Below are positions 19,683 through 27,139 of a stretch of 64,000 nt of DNA, one piece after another; position 1 is the first letter of the stretch, and each line of letters starts with the position of its first letter. Location: positions 558,001-622,000 of the forward strand of contig NZ_JAEFDB010000001.1 in NCBI RefSeq assembly GCF_016126015.1, in the 5' to 3' direction. The position numbers were made by a program, and so were the translations under genes. The notes below the pieces were generated by a model. It made no database searches, was not told the origin of the DNA, and was given only the letters and a program-made list of their open reading frames with translations. This DNA comes from Capnocytophaga periodontitidis (lineage in GTDB: Bacteria > Bacteroidota > Bacteroidia > Flavobacteriales > Flavobacteriaceae).

Positions 19683-20081
19683 TATTAAAGCTACCTCCTC
19701 TGCATCTCTCAGAGATCCTCAGAGTTCCTCCTATTTTCTTAAAATCTCTCCAAAAATTCTGAAACTCATTTGTCAATTATTATAGTAAGTCAGAATTGGT
19801 TTGCAAAATTTTCGTCACTACATTTTGCCAAAGTTTTAGGTTTTATCAAAATTGATTACCTGATAATCAATTACTTTTAAAGTATATTATGTAGAGGCGT
19901 TTTGCAAACGCCCCTAAAAGAAAACTTTTTTATTCACAATCTATTTTTTGTTTGAATATAATTTCGTAAATTCGTAATTCGTCATTTATTCCTGTTAAAA
20001 CAAATAACAATCGCTTTTCCAGCTTGTCCCCCTTCGGGGGTTCGGGGGCTATCTCGTATTTCGTATCTCGTATTTCGTAAT
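19683..20081. other. 399-bp repeat-rich intergenic region in the nirK cluster
   Basis: No convincing gene. It contains a degenerate ACTTTG-type palindrome (about 19812-19843), the second copy of the 34-bp repeat (19851-19884) and an immediately adjacent palindrome GGCGTTT-TGC-AAACGCC (19886-19902). Further on are a GC-rich hairpin CCCCC-TTC-GGGGG (20028-20040) and tandem TCGTAT(T/C)TCGTA units (20054-20080). Confidence 0.7.
19851..19902 (+). repeat. 34-bp intergenic repeat, right copy, plus palindrome
   Basis: TGATAATCAATTACTTTTAA...TTATGTAG (19851-19884) is 31/34 identical to 18473-18506. It is followed at once by the palindrome GGCGTTT/AAACGCC (19886-19902), which the left copy lacks. Confidence 0.78.
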
Positions 20082-20855
20082 TTATAAAGCACATCTGAAA
20101 CCCATATTCAGCATCGTATAGTTCGCTTTAAGGCTCCCTCGTAACGCATACCGCATAAAAGCTCCATAGTTAGTAAGATCGGAAGCATTGAGCGCACTCC
20201 CGCCACAAAAAAGAGCATCATCTCCTTGCTTGTCTTTGCGCGAGTCTCCCGAGAGTAGCACGCTATTGAAGTCCGCCACCCATTCCCATACCAAGCCGTG
20301 CATATCATATACTCCCCAATAGTTCTTGGGCGTACTGCCTACTTTCTGTAGGTAGGTCTTGGGCGTTTGCATACTTCGCACTATATACTCTTGATAATGT
20401 TTCTTCTTGCGGGCATCTATACTTTGGGCATCGGCTTGAGCTACATATTCCCACTCATCAGTAGTTGGTAGTCGCTTTCCCTCACACTCACAATATTTCT
20501 TAGCAGCAAACCAAGAAATGTGGGTAACAGGAGCTTGTGCCTCCAGCGGACTAAATTCTAAGTCGCTTTGCCAGTGCGAAAGATAACTCTTCTGCGCAAA
20601 GATTCCCTTCACTCGAGAACGCTGCCACTCGGGGTGTTTCTCCAAAAAAGCTTTGTATTGTGCATTGGTCACTGGGTATATATCTAACTGAAAGCTCTTT
20701 ACATTTACGGGCTTTGTCGCTTTATTCTCCCCTTTTACTCCATACAAAGGGACATAGCTTCCTCCTTTAATCGTTACCATTGGGGTAGGAGTTTGCCCTA
20801 AGAGCCATCCACAAAAGCATAAAGTTATTATGTTAATAAGGTATTTTTTCATCAT
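20082..20855 (-). CDS. FGE/SUMF1-fold protein lacking the catalytic cysteines
   Basis: 257 residues with a signal peptide (residues 1-20). Typical FGE-sulfatase fold blocks are present: VTNAQYKAFL, PVTHISWFAAKKYCECEGKRLPT, DEWEYVA, GVYDMHGLVWEWVADF, GGSALNASDL and the terminal NMGFRCAL. In true formylglycine-generating enzymes the segment before GFRC carries two active-site cysteines; here it reads AFMRYALRG, with none. It therefore probably does not make formylglycine. It is 10 bp downstream of nirK, so a role in nitrite reductase maturation or attachment is an inference from context. Confidence 0.8.
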   Translation of the reverse strand: MMKKYLINIITLCFCGWLLGQTPTPMVTIKGGSYVPLYGVKGENKATKPVNVKSFQLDIYPVTNAQYKAFLEKHPEWQRSRVKGIFAQKSYLSHWQSDLEFSPLEAQAPVTHISWFAAKKYCECEGKRLPTTDEWEYVAQADAQSIDARKKKHYQEYIVRSMQTPKTYLQKVGSTPKNYWGVYDMHGLVWEWVADFNSVLLSGDSRKDKQGDDALFCGGSALNASDLTNYGAFMRYALRGSLKANYTMLNMGFRCAL

Positions 20856-20865
20856 TATCAGCCAA

Positions 20866-22308
20866 TTAACGTTTTTCTCTTACTTTCTTCACTCTTTCAG
20901 GGCTTACTACGGTTTTATTGTTCTCCCAGTTGTGATATACGTAGGTGAGCACATCGGCTATTTGTTCTGGGGTAAGTGGTTGCGGAGGCATCATACTGTT
21001 GTACTGCTTGCCATTTACCGTAATCCCCCCCGTATGCCCTTTCAGTACGGTCTCTATTGCTCTGTCTACATCGGCATTCAGGTAGTCGGCTTTTGCTAAA
21101 GGCGGAAAAGCCCCTTCCAAGCCTTGTCCTTGCACCTGATGACAAGCAATACAAGTGCGTTGGTACACTTTTTTACCTTCTTCTATCTGTTGTGCTAGCG
21201 TTTTATTACTTGTTTCTTTAGTAGAGGTAGCTTCGTTAGTGGTCACTTGACTGTTTGTTACTTTAGCTTGATAAGGTACGGGGGCTTGCTTGCCATAAAT
21301 AACTGGATTTTCACGCCCTTGAGCAATGAGCTGTCCTAGTGCACCTTTATTGAAAGCACGGAAAATAGCGTGGTCTACCAAAGTATAAGAACCTGGTACT
21401 TCTACCTTAAATTCTACTATAGCTGCCCCACCTGCCGGAATAACAGTTGTTTGTACGTTTTCATTTACGAGCTTGCCCCCTTCCACCTGCACTCGGTCAA
21501 AGATTTCTCCTATCACGTGGAAAGAAGAAATGAGATTAGGTCCTCCATTCCCTACAAAAAGACGTACCGTTTCACCTGCATTCACTGTGAGGGCTTTATC
21601 GCCTGCTATAGCACCTACTTTCCCGTTGAAAAGCACATAATCAGGCTTCTCCGCAAGGGCTTTCTCCTGACTAAAGGCCTGTAATCCTTGAGCTCCGTAG
21701 TCTCCTTCTGTATAGAAATCGCCTTGCATCACATAATATTCCATATCTACTGGGGGCAAACCGCCTTCGGGCTCTACCAATATGAGTCCATACATCCCAT
21801 TAGCGATATGCAAAGGCACGGGCGCTTGAGCACAATGATATACAAAAAGCCCTGGGTTCAAACATTTAAAAGTAAAGGTGCGTTGCTGCCCTGGAGCTAC
21901 CAATGATGCATCAGCACCTCCTCCTGTTCCCGTTACTGCGTGAAGGTCGATATTGTGTGCTAATTTGTTATCTGGGTGATTTTTAAGTGTAAACGATACT
22001 TCATCGCCTACACGAGCTCGAATAAAACTCCCTGGCACTGTACCGCCAAATGTCCAAAAAAGGTACTTAGTTCCATCTGCCAATTCGCCTTCTTTCTCTA
22101 TGATTTCGAGGGTAACACTCAGTTTTGTAGCCTTCCGATTTCCTACTGGGGCAGGTACAAAAGGAGGTGAAGTAAGTTGGGCTACCATTTCCCCTTCTAC
22201 GGGAATATCAGTGGTAGAAGTATAAGTAGTTTGTTCATTACAAGCACTTAACAATAAAGAAGCACTCAATAGTAATAAATTGTATTTCATAAAATCTTTT
22301 CTCATCAT
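20866..22308 (-). CDS. nirK: Copper nitrite reductase NirK with C-terminal cytochrome c domain
   Basis: 480 residues. A lipobox (LLSAC, C23) predicts membrane anchoring. Two cupredoxin domains follow. Type 1 Cu ligands are H118, C159, H167 and M172; type 2 Cu ligands are H123, H158 and H313; catalytic Asp and His correspond to D121 and H264. A linker (350-375) leads to a cytochrome c domain with CIACH (386-390) and a Met axial candidate in MMPPQP. The enzyme reduces nitrite to NO in the periplasm, and the fused haem presumably feeds electrons directly. Several ATGs (22308, 22305, 22290) are possible starts. No nor genes are visible in the window. Confidence 0.95.
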   Translation of the reverse strand: MMRKDFMKYNLLLLSASLLLSACNEQTTYTSTTDIPVEGEMVAQLTSPPFVPAPVGNRKATKLSVTLEIIEKEGELADGTKYLFWTFGGTVPGSFIRARVGDEVSFTLKNHPDNKLAHNIDLHAVTGTGGGADASLVAPGQQRTFTFKCLNPGLFVYHCAQAPVPLHIANGMYGLILVEPEGGLPPVDMEYYVMQGDFYTEGDYGAQGLQAFSQEKALAEKPDYVLFNGKVGAIAGDKALTVNAGETVRLFVGNGGPNLISSFHVIGEIFDRVQVEGGKLVNENVQTTVIPAGGAAIVEFKVEVPGSYTLVDHAIFRAFNKGALGQLIAQGRENPVIYGKQAPVPYQAKVTNSQVTTNEATSTKETSNKTLAQQIEEGKKVYQRTCIACHQVQGQGLEGAFPPLAKADYLNADVDRAIETVLKGHTGGITVNGKQYNSMMPPQPLTPEQIADVLTYVYHNWENNKTVVSPERVKKVREKR

Positions 22309-22347
22309 TATAGTACCAAATTATATAGAACCAATTAAAATACGGGG

Positions 22348-22355
22348 CAAATATA
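22348..22355 (-). promoter_or_regulatory. -7 element upstream of nirK
   Basis: TATATTTG on the minus strand, 40 nt before the nirK start. There is no good -33 TTG, which would suit a promoter needing an activator. I see no clear FNR- or NsrR-type palindrome. Confidence 0.5.
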
Positions 22356-22395
22356 ATACTTTTTGTCTAATAATCCTCATTACAATACTATTTTA

Positions 22396-22601
22396 ACGTG
22401 AGTTCGATATAACAGAACATTGATTTACAATTTTGTAACATAATATATTTACAAAATAATTCACCGTCAGGTGAAAATTCGTGAGATAATAAAAAATAAA
22501 GACTTTTATGCACTCCCAATTTCGTGAAAATTCGTGTAATTCGTGGGAGATTAAAAAATATTTTACTGATTGTTAAATAATTACTTACGCCGAACTCACG
22601 T
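22396..22601 (+). mobile_element. MITE-like element, copy 1 (206 bp)
   Basis: Perfect 11-bp terminal inverted repeats, ACGTGAGTTCG (22396-22406) and CGAACTCACGT (22591-22601), are flanked by a 7-bp direct repeat TATTTTA (22389-22395 and 22602-22608). There is no coding capacity. The interior matches the element at 25300 over both ends. It lies between nirK and the PspC gene. Confidence 0.85.
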
Positions 22602-22633
22602 TATTTTACCAATTACCCGTACAGTTCGCACCA

Positions 22634-22855
22634 CTAAAGGTCAAACACAGAAGTCCGTTTCACAAAAAACACATCCTTAATTCTCAATAAAGAAGCCAAT
22701 AATAGATATATACCAAAACCAGCCCCTAAAGTAGCAAAAGTACCATAAATGAAGAAAATACGCACATCTTTAGCGCGTACACCTAATTTCTCAGCCAATC
22801 GTGCCGATACTGCAAAGCCATATTTCTCTAAAAAAAATCTAACCTTTGAAATCAT
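22634..22855 (-). CDS. PspC-domain small membrane protein
   Basis: 73 residues: an N-terminal RFFLEKYGFAVSARLAEKLG segment, then one hydrophobic helix (about 32-57) and a basic tail ending KRTSVFDL. This is the single-domain PspC layout seen in Bacteroidota, normally annotated as a PspC-family regulator. It is membrane-bound, and the function in this phylum is unclear. Its start overlaps the end of the MFS gene by 17 bp, so it is the last gene of that operon. Confidence 0.75.
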   Translation of the reverse strand: MISKVRFFLEKYGFAVSARLAEKLGVRAKDVRIFFIYGTFATLGAGFGIYLLLASLLRIKDVFFVKRTSVFDL

Positions 22856-24176
22856 TTGTTACCCGTTGTTTGCTTGTCTTAAAAAGTAGAATTATGCCAA
22901 GTCCGAAGAAAATAATCAATGAGATAGTCGCATTTCGCATATTATTCGTAAATTGGTCAATGAGTCCATAAACCCCCATTCCTATAACTATCCCTATTTT
23001 TTCAGTCACATCGTAAAAACTGAAGAAAGAAGTTGTATCTTTAGTATCAGGCAAATAAGCCGAATAAGTAGAGCGAGAAAGCGTTTGTATGCCCCCCATT
23101 ACAAGTCCTACTAAGGTAGCTATGATGTAGAATTGTATCGGTTTATACACGTAATATGAAAGTAAGCAAATTCCTACCCATATAGCATTGAGTCCTATTA
23201 ACACCCAAATATTTCCCCATTTGCGCACTGCAATAACTGTGAGTCGTGCTCCTACTATAGCCACTAATTGAATTATAAGCACACTCACTATTAGTCCTAT
23301 AGTACTTTCTTCAGCACTCGCCCATTGTATTTCTTGTTCTCCAAAATAGGTAGCTACCAGCATTACGGTTTGCACTCCCATACTATATACAAAAAAAGCA
23401 ATGAGATACCATTTCAATCGTGGCGAAGTAGTGAGTTGTTGCCATACTTTCCGTAATTCCTTAAATCCATTAAAAAAAATACTCTTGGTAACTTTAGCTC
23501 CATTTTTCTTATGTGATGGAAGGTAGTAAAAAGGAATACTACTGAACCCTATCCACCATACTCCTACTGTGATAAACGAAATCCGCATCGTCGTGAGTGT
23601 CGTTTCGGTATCAGTAGTAGTAAAACCTATCCATTCAGGTTTCATCACCATTATCAAATTGAAAATCAATAGCAACACACTCCCCGCGTAGCCTAAACTA
23701 TAACCTTTAGCACTTACTGCATCGTATTGTTCAGGCAGAGCAATATCTGGCAAATAGGAATTGTAAAATACTATACTTCCCCAAAAACCTACTACCCCAC
23801 AAAAATAGCAAAATAAACTAAAATAGATGTGTTCTAACGAAAACCAGTACAATCCTATACACGAAATTGCTCCAATATAGCAAAAAAAGCGCATAAATGT
23901 TTTTTTGTTGCCTAAATAGTCGGCTATACCACTCAAAATAAGCGAGAGTACCACCACCACAGCAAAAGCCAAAGCGGTTACAAAAGCGATTACCGATGTA
24001 CTTTTGATTATCATCCCAAAAAGGGATATATGGGTAAGCCCTGCAGTGCGAAATAATAGTCCGTAAAAAATAGGAAAAACAGTGGAAACGATGGTAAGTG
24101 AATATACTGAGTTTGCCCAGTCATAAAACGCCCAAGCGTTGAGTAGTTTTTTATTGCCTCTTTCTAATCTATTCAT
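22839..24176 (-). CDS. MFS transporter, UMF1 (Atg22-like) family
   Basis: 445 residues with about 12 hydrophobic helices. The N-terminal signature LNAWAFYDWANSVYSLTIVSTVFP and the later QTLSRSTYSAYLPD are characteristic of the UMF1/Atg22-like branch of the major facilitator superfamily. The substrate is not known; fungal Atg22 exports amino acids from vacuoles, but transfer of that role here would be a guess. It is 3 bp downstream of the DUF368 gene and overlaps the PspC gene. Confidence 0.85.
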   Translation of the reverse strand: MNRLERGNKKLLNAWAFYDWANSVYSLTIVSTVFPIFYGLLFRTAGLTHISLFGMIIKSTSVIAFVTALAFAVVVVLSLILSGIADYLGNKKTFMRFFCYIGAISCIGLYWFSLEHIYFSLFCYFCGVVGFWGSIVFYNSYLPDIALPEQYDAVSAKGYSLGYAGSVLLLIFNLIMVMKPEWIGFTTTDTETTLTTMRISFITVGVWWIGFSSIPFYYLPSHKKNGAKVTKSIFFNGFKELRKVWQQLTTSPRLKWYLIAFFVYSMGVQTVMLVATYFGEQEIQWASAEESTIGLIVSVLIIQLVAIVGARLTVIAVRKWGNIWVLIGLNAIWVGICLLSYYVYKPIQFYIIATLVGLVMGGIQTLSRSTYSAYLPDTKDTTSFFSFYDVTEKIGIVIGMGVYGLIDQFTNNMRNATISLIIFFGLGIILLFKTSKQRVTNDFKG

Positions 24177-24179
24177 AGT

Positions 24180-25127
24180 TTAGTGTTTTTTACTGCGTTT
24201 GTTACTCCATTTTTCGAGTAGATAAATCACTAAAAAACCTGCTATTGCTAATAGTACAGCAATGAATATTTGAGGTTCTGTATGGGTGACTTCTTTAAAA
24301 GTACAGGGCGATATGCTCTTTTCCCACACTGCCACAGCATTGCCTTGAGCATCTGTATCCCATTTCAAAACCTCTTTCCAAGGCCATACTTTGTTTAGCG
24401 ACCCCACGATAAAACCAGTCAACCCTGCAAAAGTAAGAGTCCGATATTTAGCAAACAACCATTTCAGCGCCTTAGAAAAACTTAAAATACCCGTGATTGC
24501 TCCTACCCCAAAAACACTTATGAGTTTAAAATTCCACGAACTCAAAGCGTCTAAAACTGTGTGATAAGCTCCTAACAGCACCAATATAAAAGCTCCTGAA
24601 ATCCCTGGTAATATCATCGCGCAAATAGCCAAAGCTCCACAGAAGAAAATAAATATCAAATTCTGGTTACCACCATTCACTAAGGGTGGAATAACCGTAA
24701 TAAAATAAGCAACTCCCCCCGATATGAGCATCACGAGTATTGTAGCTAAATTCCAACGATTGATTTCTTTTATCAAAAAAAGTACGCTGGCTATCATCAA
24801 CCCAAAGAAAAAAGCCCATATCATTATAGGTTCATTTTCTAAAAGCCATTTCATCCCTTTGGCAAGCGATATGATGCTAACCCCTATCCCTGCCAAGAGT
24901 GCTACAAAAAAATTACCATTAATATGTTTCCAAAAAGCTACAATCCCTTTGCTGAATAAAAGCTTAAATGCTTGTAAATTGATCTTGCTAATAGACCCTA
25001 CAAGCTCTTCATAAATCCCCGATATAAAGGCTATGGTACCCCCAGAAACTCCTGGTACAACATCGGCTGCTCCCATTGCCATTCCTTTGGAAGTAATAAA
25101 TAAATAATCTAAAAAATTGCGTTTCAT
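24180..25127 (-). CDS. DUF368-family membrane protein (polyprenyl-phosphate transporter family)
   Basis: 315 residues and about eight to ten hydrophobic helices. The opening GMAMGAADVVPGVSGGTIAFISGIYE and the repeated motif AMILPGISGAFILVLLGAY are the DUF368 signatures. Characterised DUF368 members (PopT type) recycle undecaprenyl phosphate across the cytoplasmic membrane for cell-wall synthesis, so that is the likely role. It heads a three-gene operon with the MFS and PspC genes. A -7 element lies at 25164-25171. Confidence 0.88.
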   Translation of the reverse strand: MKRNFLDYLFITSKGMAMGAADVVPGVSGGTIAFISGIYEELVGSISKINLQAFKLLFSKGIVAFWKHINGNFFVALLAGIGVSIISLAKGMKWLLENEPIMIWAFFFGLMIASVLFLIKEINRWNLATILVMLISGGVAYFITVIPPLVNGGNQNLIFIFFCGALAICAMILPGISGAFILVLLGAYHTVLDALSSWNFKLISVFGVGAITGILSFSKALKWLFAKYRTLTFAGLTGFIVGSLNKVWPWKEVLKWDTDAQGNAVAVWEKSISPCTFKEVTHTEPQIFIAVLLAIAGFLVIYLLEKWSNKRSKKH

Positions 25128-25163
25128 AACAATTTATAATGTCTCTTTCTAACTTAAACGGCG

Positions 25164-25171
25164 CAAAGATA
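25164..25171 (-). promoter_or_regulatory. -7 element of the DUF368 operon
   Basis: TATCTTTG on the minus strand, 37 nt upstream of the DUF368 start. No clear -33 TTG. Confidence 0.55.
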
Positions 25172-25299
25172 ATAATATTTTGCTAATTAATAGTCTATCT
25201 GTATTGATTTACAAATTTTTCGTTCTATACTATCCGTGTAATTCCAGTAGCGTTTGCTGCCATAATATATATTCTTTACGTCTAACTCTCATTAAGTTA

Positions 25300-25442
25300 A
25301 CGTCAGTTCGATATAACAGAACATTGATTTACAGCTTTGTAACATAATATATTCACAAAATAATTCACCGTTAGGTGAAAATTCGTGGGAGATTAAAAAT
25401 ATTTTACTGATTGTTAAATAATTACTTACACCGAACTTACCT
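25300..25442 (+). mobile_element. MITE-like element, copy 2 (143 bp)
   Basis: Ends ACGTCAGTTCG (25300-25310) and CGAACTTACCT (25432-25442), diverged forms of the copy 1 termini. They are flanked by a perfect 7-bp direct repeat TAAGTTA (25293-25299, 25443-25449). The interior is nearly identical to copy 1 but lacks about 63 bp between two GTGAAAATTCGTG repeats. Same orientation as copy 1. Confidence 0.82.
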
Positions 25443-25590
25443 TAAGTTACATTGTAGGAGGGGCTAAAAGTCTCAAAATCGTATTTGTATCTACTTTACT
25501 CGTCTTAAAAAACTCTAAGATTCTCCAAAAAAAACACCTAATAGGAAACCTTACAATAAGTTAATCAATAAATTTTTCTATCCATCAAAT

Positions 25591-25621
25591 TTGTTAATTT
25601 GCTAATTACTTCGTATCTTTG
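25591..25621 (+). promoter_or_regulatory. Promoter of cdd
   Basis: TTG (25591-25593), 20 nt, TATCTTTG (25614-25621), 20 nt before the ATG at 25642. Confidence 0.74.
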
Positions 25622-25641
25622 CAAAATAAAAGCATTTTCTT

Positions 25642-26124
25642 ATGAAAACGGAACATCAATTACATATCAAATATAATGTTTTCAATAAATTAACCGACCT
25701 GCCTGAAAAAGCTCTAAACTTGATGAAACAAGCAATAACCACTCGCGAAAAGGCTTACGCCCCTTACTCTAAATTCAAAGTGGGTGCCGCTGTTTTACTT
25801 AAAAACGGACAAACTTTCGTAGGCTCCAATCAGGAAAATGCTGCCTACCCCTCAGGTCTTTGCGCCGAAAGAGTCGCTATATACCAAGCCGCTACCCAGT
25901 ATCCCGACGAGGAAATCGAAATGATCGCAATCTCTGGATCTGCCCAAGACCCTACAGCCTTTCCCGTATCGCCTTGTGGAGCTTGCCGCCAGTCGCTCTC
26001 CGAATACGAAACCAAACAAAAAAAACTTATCCCCGTCTATTTTATGGGAGCTGAAGGCGAAATCGTTCAAACTGAATCTATTAAAGACCTCCTGCCTTTC
26101 CTTTTCGATGGTAGCCTAATGTAA
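25642..26124 (+). CDS. cdd: Cytidine deaminase
   Basis: 160 residues, the tetrameric-type length. Zinc and catalytic residues are C74 and E76 in SGLCAERVAI plus C112 and C115 in SPCGACRQ, and the substrate segment is GSNQENAAYP. It converts cytidine or deoxycytidine to uridine or deoxyuridine in pyrimidine salvage. First gene of a plus-strand series, followed 26 bp later by the KdsD-like gene. Confidence 0.93.
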   Translation: MKTEHQLHIKYNVFNKLTDLPEKALNLMKQAITTREKAYAPYSKFKVGAAVLLKNGQTFVGSNQENAAYPSGLCAERVAIYQAATQYPDEEIEMIAISGSAQDPTAFPVSPCGACRQSLSEYETKQKKLIPVYFMGAEGEIVQTESIKDLLPFLFDGSLM

Positions 26125-26150
26125 ACTAACAACTAAAAACTATATAACGA

Positions 26151-27113
26151 ATGAACTCAGAAGAAATTATTACCTCTGCCAAACAAACTATTACTGAAGA
26201 AGCTCAAGCTGTTGCTAAACTAACTGATTATATCGACGACGATTTTACTAAGTCAGTACAATATATATTGCAATCCAAAGGTCGTGTAGTGATTACAGGT
26301 ATAGGTAAAAGCGCTATTATTGCTAATAAAATAGTAGCTACAATGAACTCTACAGGCACCCCCGCCATCTTTATGCACGCTGCCGATGCGATCCATGGTG
26401 ATTTGGGTATTATACAGCAAGATGATGTGGTAATATGTATCTCTAAAAGCGGTAACACCCCCGAAATAAAAGTGTTAGTGCCTTTGCTCAAAAGGGGTAA
26501 TAATAAGCTGATAGCTATTACCTCTAATAAAAACTCTGTCTTAGCTCAACAAGCCGATAGTGTACTCTACGCTCACGTTGATAAAGAAGCTTGCCCTAAT
26601 AATTTAGCCCCTACGACTAGCACCACAGCTCAATTGGTTTTAGGCGATGCTTTAGCAGTTTGTCTATTGGAAATGAAACACTTTGGCAGTAACGACTTTG
26701 CTAAATACCATCCTGGTGGCGCATTAGGAAAACGTTTATATCTAAAAGTATCCGATATTGTACCTCATAACCAAAAACCTGAGGTCTCTCCTGATACCGA
26801 TATTAAAAAGGTAATCATAGAAATATCCGAAAAAATGCTTGGAGTAACTGCCGTACTCAACAATCATCAAATAGTAGGAATAGTAACTGATGGTGATATC
26901 CGCCGAATGCTTAGTAAAACGGATAGTATCAAAGGGCTTACCGCTAAAGATATAATGAGCGCTAACCCTAAAACTATTGAGGTCGATTGTTTAGCAATTG
27001 ATGCCCTACACCTAATGGAGAAAAATAAAATTACACAACTATTAGCTACTAAACAAGGTGAATATGTGGGAATTATACACCTACACAACCTTATTCAAGA
27101 AGGACTTATTTAA
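26151..27113 (+). CDS. kdsD: Arabinose-5-phosphate isomerase (KpsF/GutQ/KdsD family)
   Basis: 320 residues. A SIS domain (about 40-180, with GIGKSAIIANKIVATMNSTGTPA and CISKSGNTPEIK) is followed by two CBS domains (about 205-320). It interconverts ribulose-5-phosphate and arabinose-5-phosphate, the first step of Kdo synthesis for LPS. This fits a Gram-negative with LptD in the same window. KdsA and KdsB are not nearby. Confidence 0.9.
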   Translation: MNSEEIITSAKQTITEEAQAVAKLTDYIDDDFTKSVQYILQSKGRVVITGIGKSAIIANKIVATMNSTGTPAIFMHAADAIHGDLGIIQQDDVVICISKSGNTPEIKVLVPLLKRGNNKLIAITSNKNSVLAQQADSVLYAHVDKEACPNNLAPTTSTTAQLVLGDALAVCLLEMKHFGSNDFAKYHPGGALGKRLYLKVSDIVPHNQKPEVSPDTDIKKVIIEISEKMLGVTAVLNNHQIVGIVTDGDIRRMLSKTDSIKGLTAKDIMSANPKTIEVDCLAIDALHLMEKNKITQLLATKQGEYVGIIHLHNLIQEGLI

Positions 27114-27139
27114 AATCTAAGAATATTAATTATTTAAAA

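Larger units (their letters stand above)
25128..25641. other. 514-bp divergent intergenic region with a MITE copy
   Basis: No gene seen. Left to right it contains the leftward -7 element of the DUF368 operon (25164-25171), 120 bp of featureless AT-rich sequence, the second MITE-like element with its target duplication (25293-25449), about 140 bp without clear structure, and the cdd promoter (25591-25621). Confidence 0.7.

Noticed and set aside
20082-20855. Annotation as an active formylglycine-generating enzyme
   Set aside because: The two active-site cysteines expected shortly before GFRC are absent and no sulfatase is nearby.
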